NCBI GenBank assembly: GCA_904846145.1
Contig: CAJGZL010000001.1
Span: 1,612,001 to 1,676,000, forward strand
Length of the DNA stretch: 64,000 bases
Direction: 5' to 3'
Origin: Psychrobacter immobilis
Lineage (GTDB): Bacteria; Pseudomonadota; Gammaproteobacteria; Pseudomonadales; Moraxellaceae
The number at the start of each line of letters is the position of its first letter. The stretch's first letter is position 1. The notes under the pieces are model-generated. The model was not told the origin of the DNA, did no database searches, and worked only from the letters and a program-made list of their open reading frames with translations. Made by a program: the position numbers and the translations under genes. This document shows positions 63,291 to 64,000 of the stretch, piece after piece.

Positions 63291-64000
63291 ATGTCAGCAC
63301 AAAATAATAATGCAAATAATCAATTGAACAGTCAATTAAAGAATAAAAAAATAAGCTTTATCGGTGGCGGTAATATGGCGCAGGCCTTGATTAGTGGTCT
63401 TATAGGCTGTGGCACTGACCCTAAGATGATTACTGTATCAGCGCCCAGTGCCGAGACTCGCGAGCAGTACGCTAGCCAAAATATGAATACCATTGATGCT
63501 AGCACTGAGCCAAAAGCGGCAGTTATTGATGCTGATGTGGTGGTGCTAGCAGTCAAGCCGCAAATGATGCAGAAAGTGGTCAGTGAGTTTGCCGATGCCC
63601 TGGATAACCAATTAATCATCTCAGTAGCTGCTGGCCTGTCAACTGAGCTGTTATCTGAGATGCTAGACGGCTACAGTAATATCGTACGCGCGATGCCAAA
63701 CACACCATCGAAGATACAGATGGGCGCAACAGGACTTTATGCTACTGATAATATTAATGATCAGCAAAAGCAGCTTGCGACCGCAGTGATGCAAGCCTCA
63801 GGCCTTGTGATGTGGGTCGATAAAGAGGAGCAAATGCATGCGGTTACCGCTGTGGCTGGTTCTGCGCCCGCTTATATCTTCTACTTTATTGAGTCGATGG
63901 TCGATGGTGCTATTGCTTTGGGATTAGATCAAGAGCAAGCGTCAGCACTAGCGATGCAAACAGTACTTGGCGCGGCGACTATGGCTCGAGGTAGTGAAGA
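63291..64000 (+). CDS. proC: Pyrroline-5-carboxylate reductase (partial, N-terminal)
   Basis: The frame starts at an ATG preceded by AGGAGAG (8 bp), a strong ribosome site, and runs off the window after 236 codons. It has the nucleotide-binding motif SFIGGGNMAQALISGL (about 22-37), LAVKPQMM, RAMPNTPSKIQMG and GSAPAYIFYFIE, characteristic of ProC, which reduces pyrroline-5-carboxylate to proline. The first 20 residues are Asn/Gln-rich and extend beyond the usual start. Confidence 0.93.
   Translation, partial: MSAQNNNANNQLNSQLKNKKISFIGGGNMAQALISGLIGCGTDPKMITVSAPSAETREQYASQNMNTIDASTEPKAAVIDADVVVLAVKPQMMQKVVSEFADALDNQLIISVAAGLSTELLSEMLDGYSNIVRAMPNTPSKIQMGATGLYATDNINDQQKQLATAVMQASGLVMWVDKEEQMHAVTAVAGSAPAYIFYFIESMVDGAIALGLDQEQASALAMQTVLGAATMARGSE

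Overview
The window reads as a chromosomal segment of a gammaproteobacterium of the Moraxellaceae, most likely Psychrobacter. The reasons are moderate-to-low GC, a ubiG-mupP-yciK cluster, a short AccA, and core proteins that read as Acinetobacter/Psychrobacter-like. No tRNA, rRNA, CRISPR array, transposase or prophage gene was seen. Genus assignment is inference from protein character, not from a search.

Layout. 1-3.2 kb: end of ubiG, mupP, yciK, a DksA/TraR-type zinc-finger gene, and ompR without a neighbouring envZ. 3.5-9.6 kb: tex, a small acidic secreted protein, a saccharopine-dehydrogenase-like reductase, a 51-residue DUF1328 membrane peptide, phhB and a GNAT protein. 9.7-12.6 kb: a fatty-acid desaturase with a ferredoxin-type reductase. 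12.8-23.5 kb: ettA, plsB, ybaK, a tautomerase-like protein, a secreted protein, an acyl-CoA dehydrogenase, a FUSC transporter and aroE. 23.9-30.9 kb: a lipoprotein gene, then pabC-mltG-tmk, split between pabC and mltG by a roughly 3 kb restriction-modification island. 31-37.7 kb: a CPA1 antiporter, a Do-family protease, and dapA, a very short BamC-like lipoprotein and purC. 37.8-39.6 kb: an AT-rich pocket with a lone glycosyltransferase and a zinc-ribbon gene. 39.7-46.9 kb: the phosphate regulon, pstSCAB-phoU divergent from phoB-phoR. 47-50.5 kb: a DNA glycosylase, a YqfO-like protein, a lipoprotein with a decayed paralogue, a ZIP-like transporter, a candidate Gac/Rsm regulatory RNA, and csbD. 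50.9-64 kb: a molybdopterin oxidoreductase, dadA, ygfZ, yjdM, hemL, ppx, accA, tilS and the start of proC.

Most notable. (1) A gene-free interval at 49.7-50.1 kb has a perfect GacA-type upstream box (TGTAAG-N6-CTTACA). It is followed by a -10 element and about 270 nt with eight GGA motifs, four of them in or beside hairpin loops, and then an intrinsic terminator. This is the architecture of a CsrA/RsmA-sequestering sRNA. (2) The restriction-modification island pairs DpnM-like and DpnA-like methyltransferases with a MutH/Sau3AI-type nuclease, a C-protein and an unrecognised 83-residue protein. (3) The BamC-position lipoprotein is only 106 residues and appears to keep just the N-terminal segment. 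(4) PhoR has no membrane anchor. (5) Fifteen-bp tandem repeats occur in front of mupP and phoB and inside the phoR N-terminus.

How the genes fit together. The pst/pho cluster is a complete phosphate-sensing and uptake module. The mupP group belongs to peptidoglycan-sugar recycling and ubiquinone synthesis. The desaturase/reductase pair, PlsB, AccA and the acyl-CoA dehydrogenase concern membrane lipids. The rest is mostly housekeeping.
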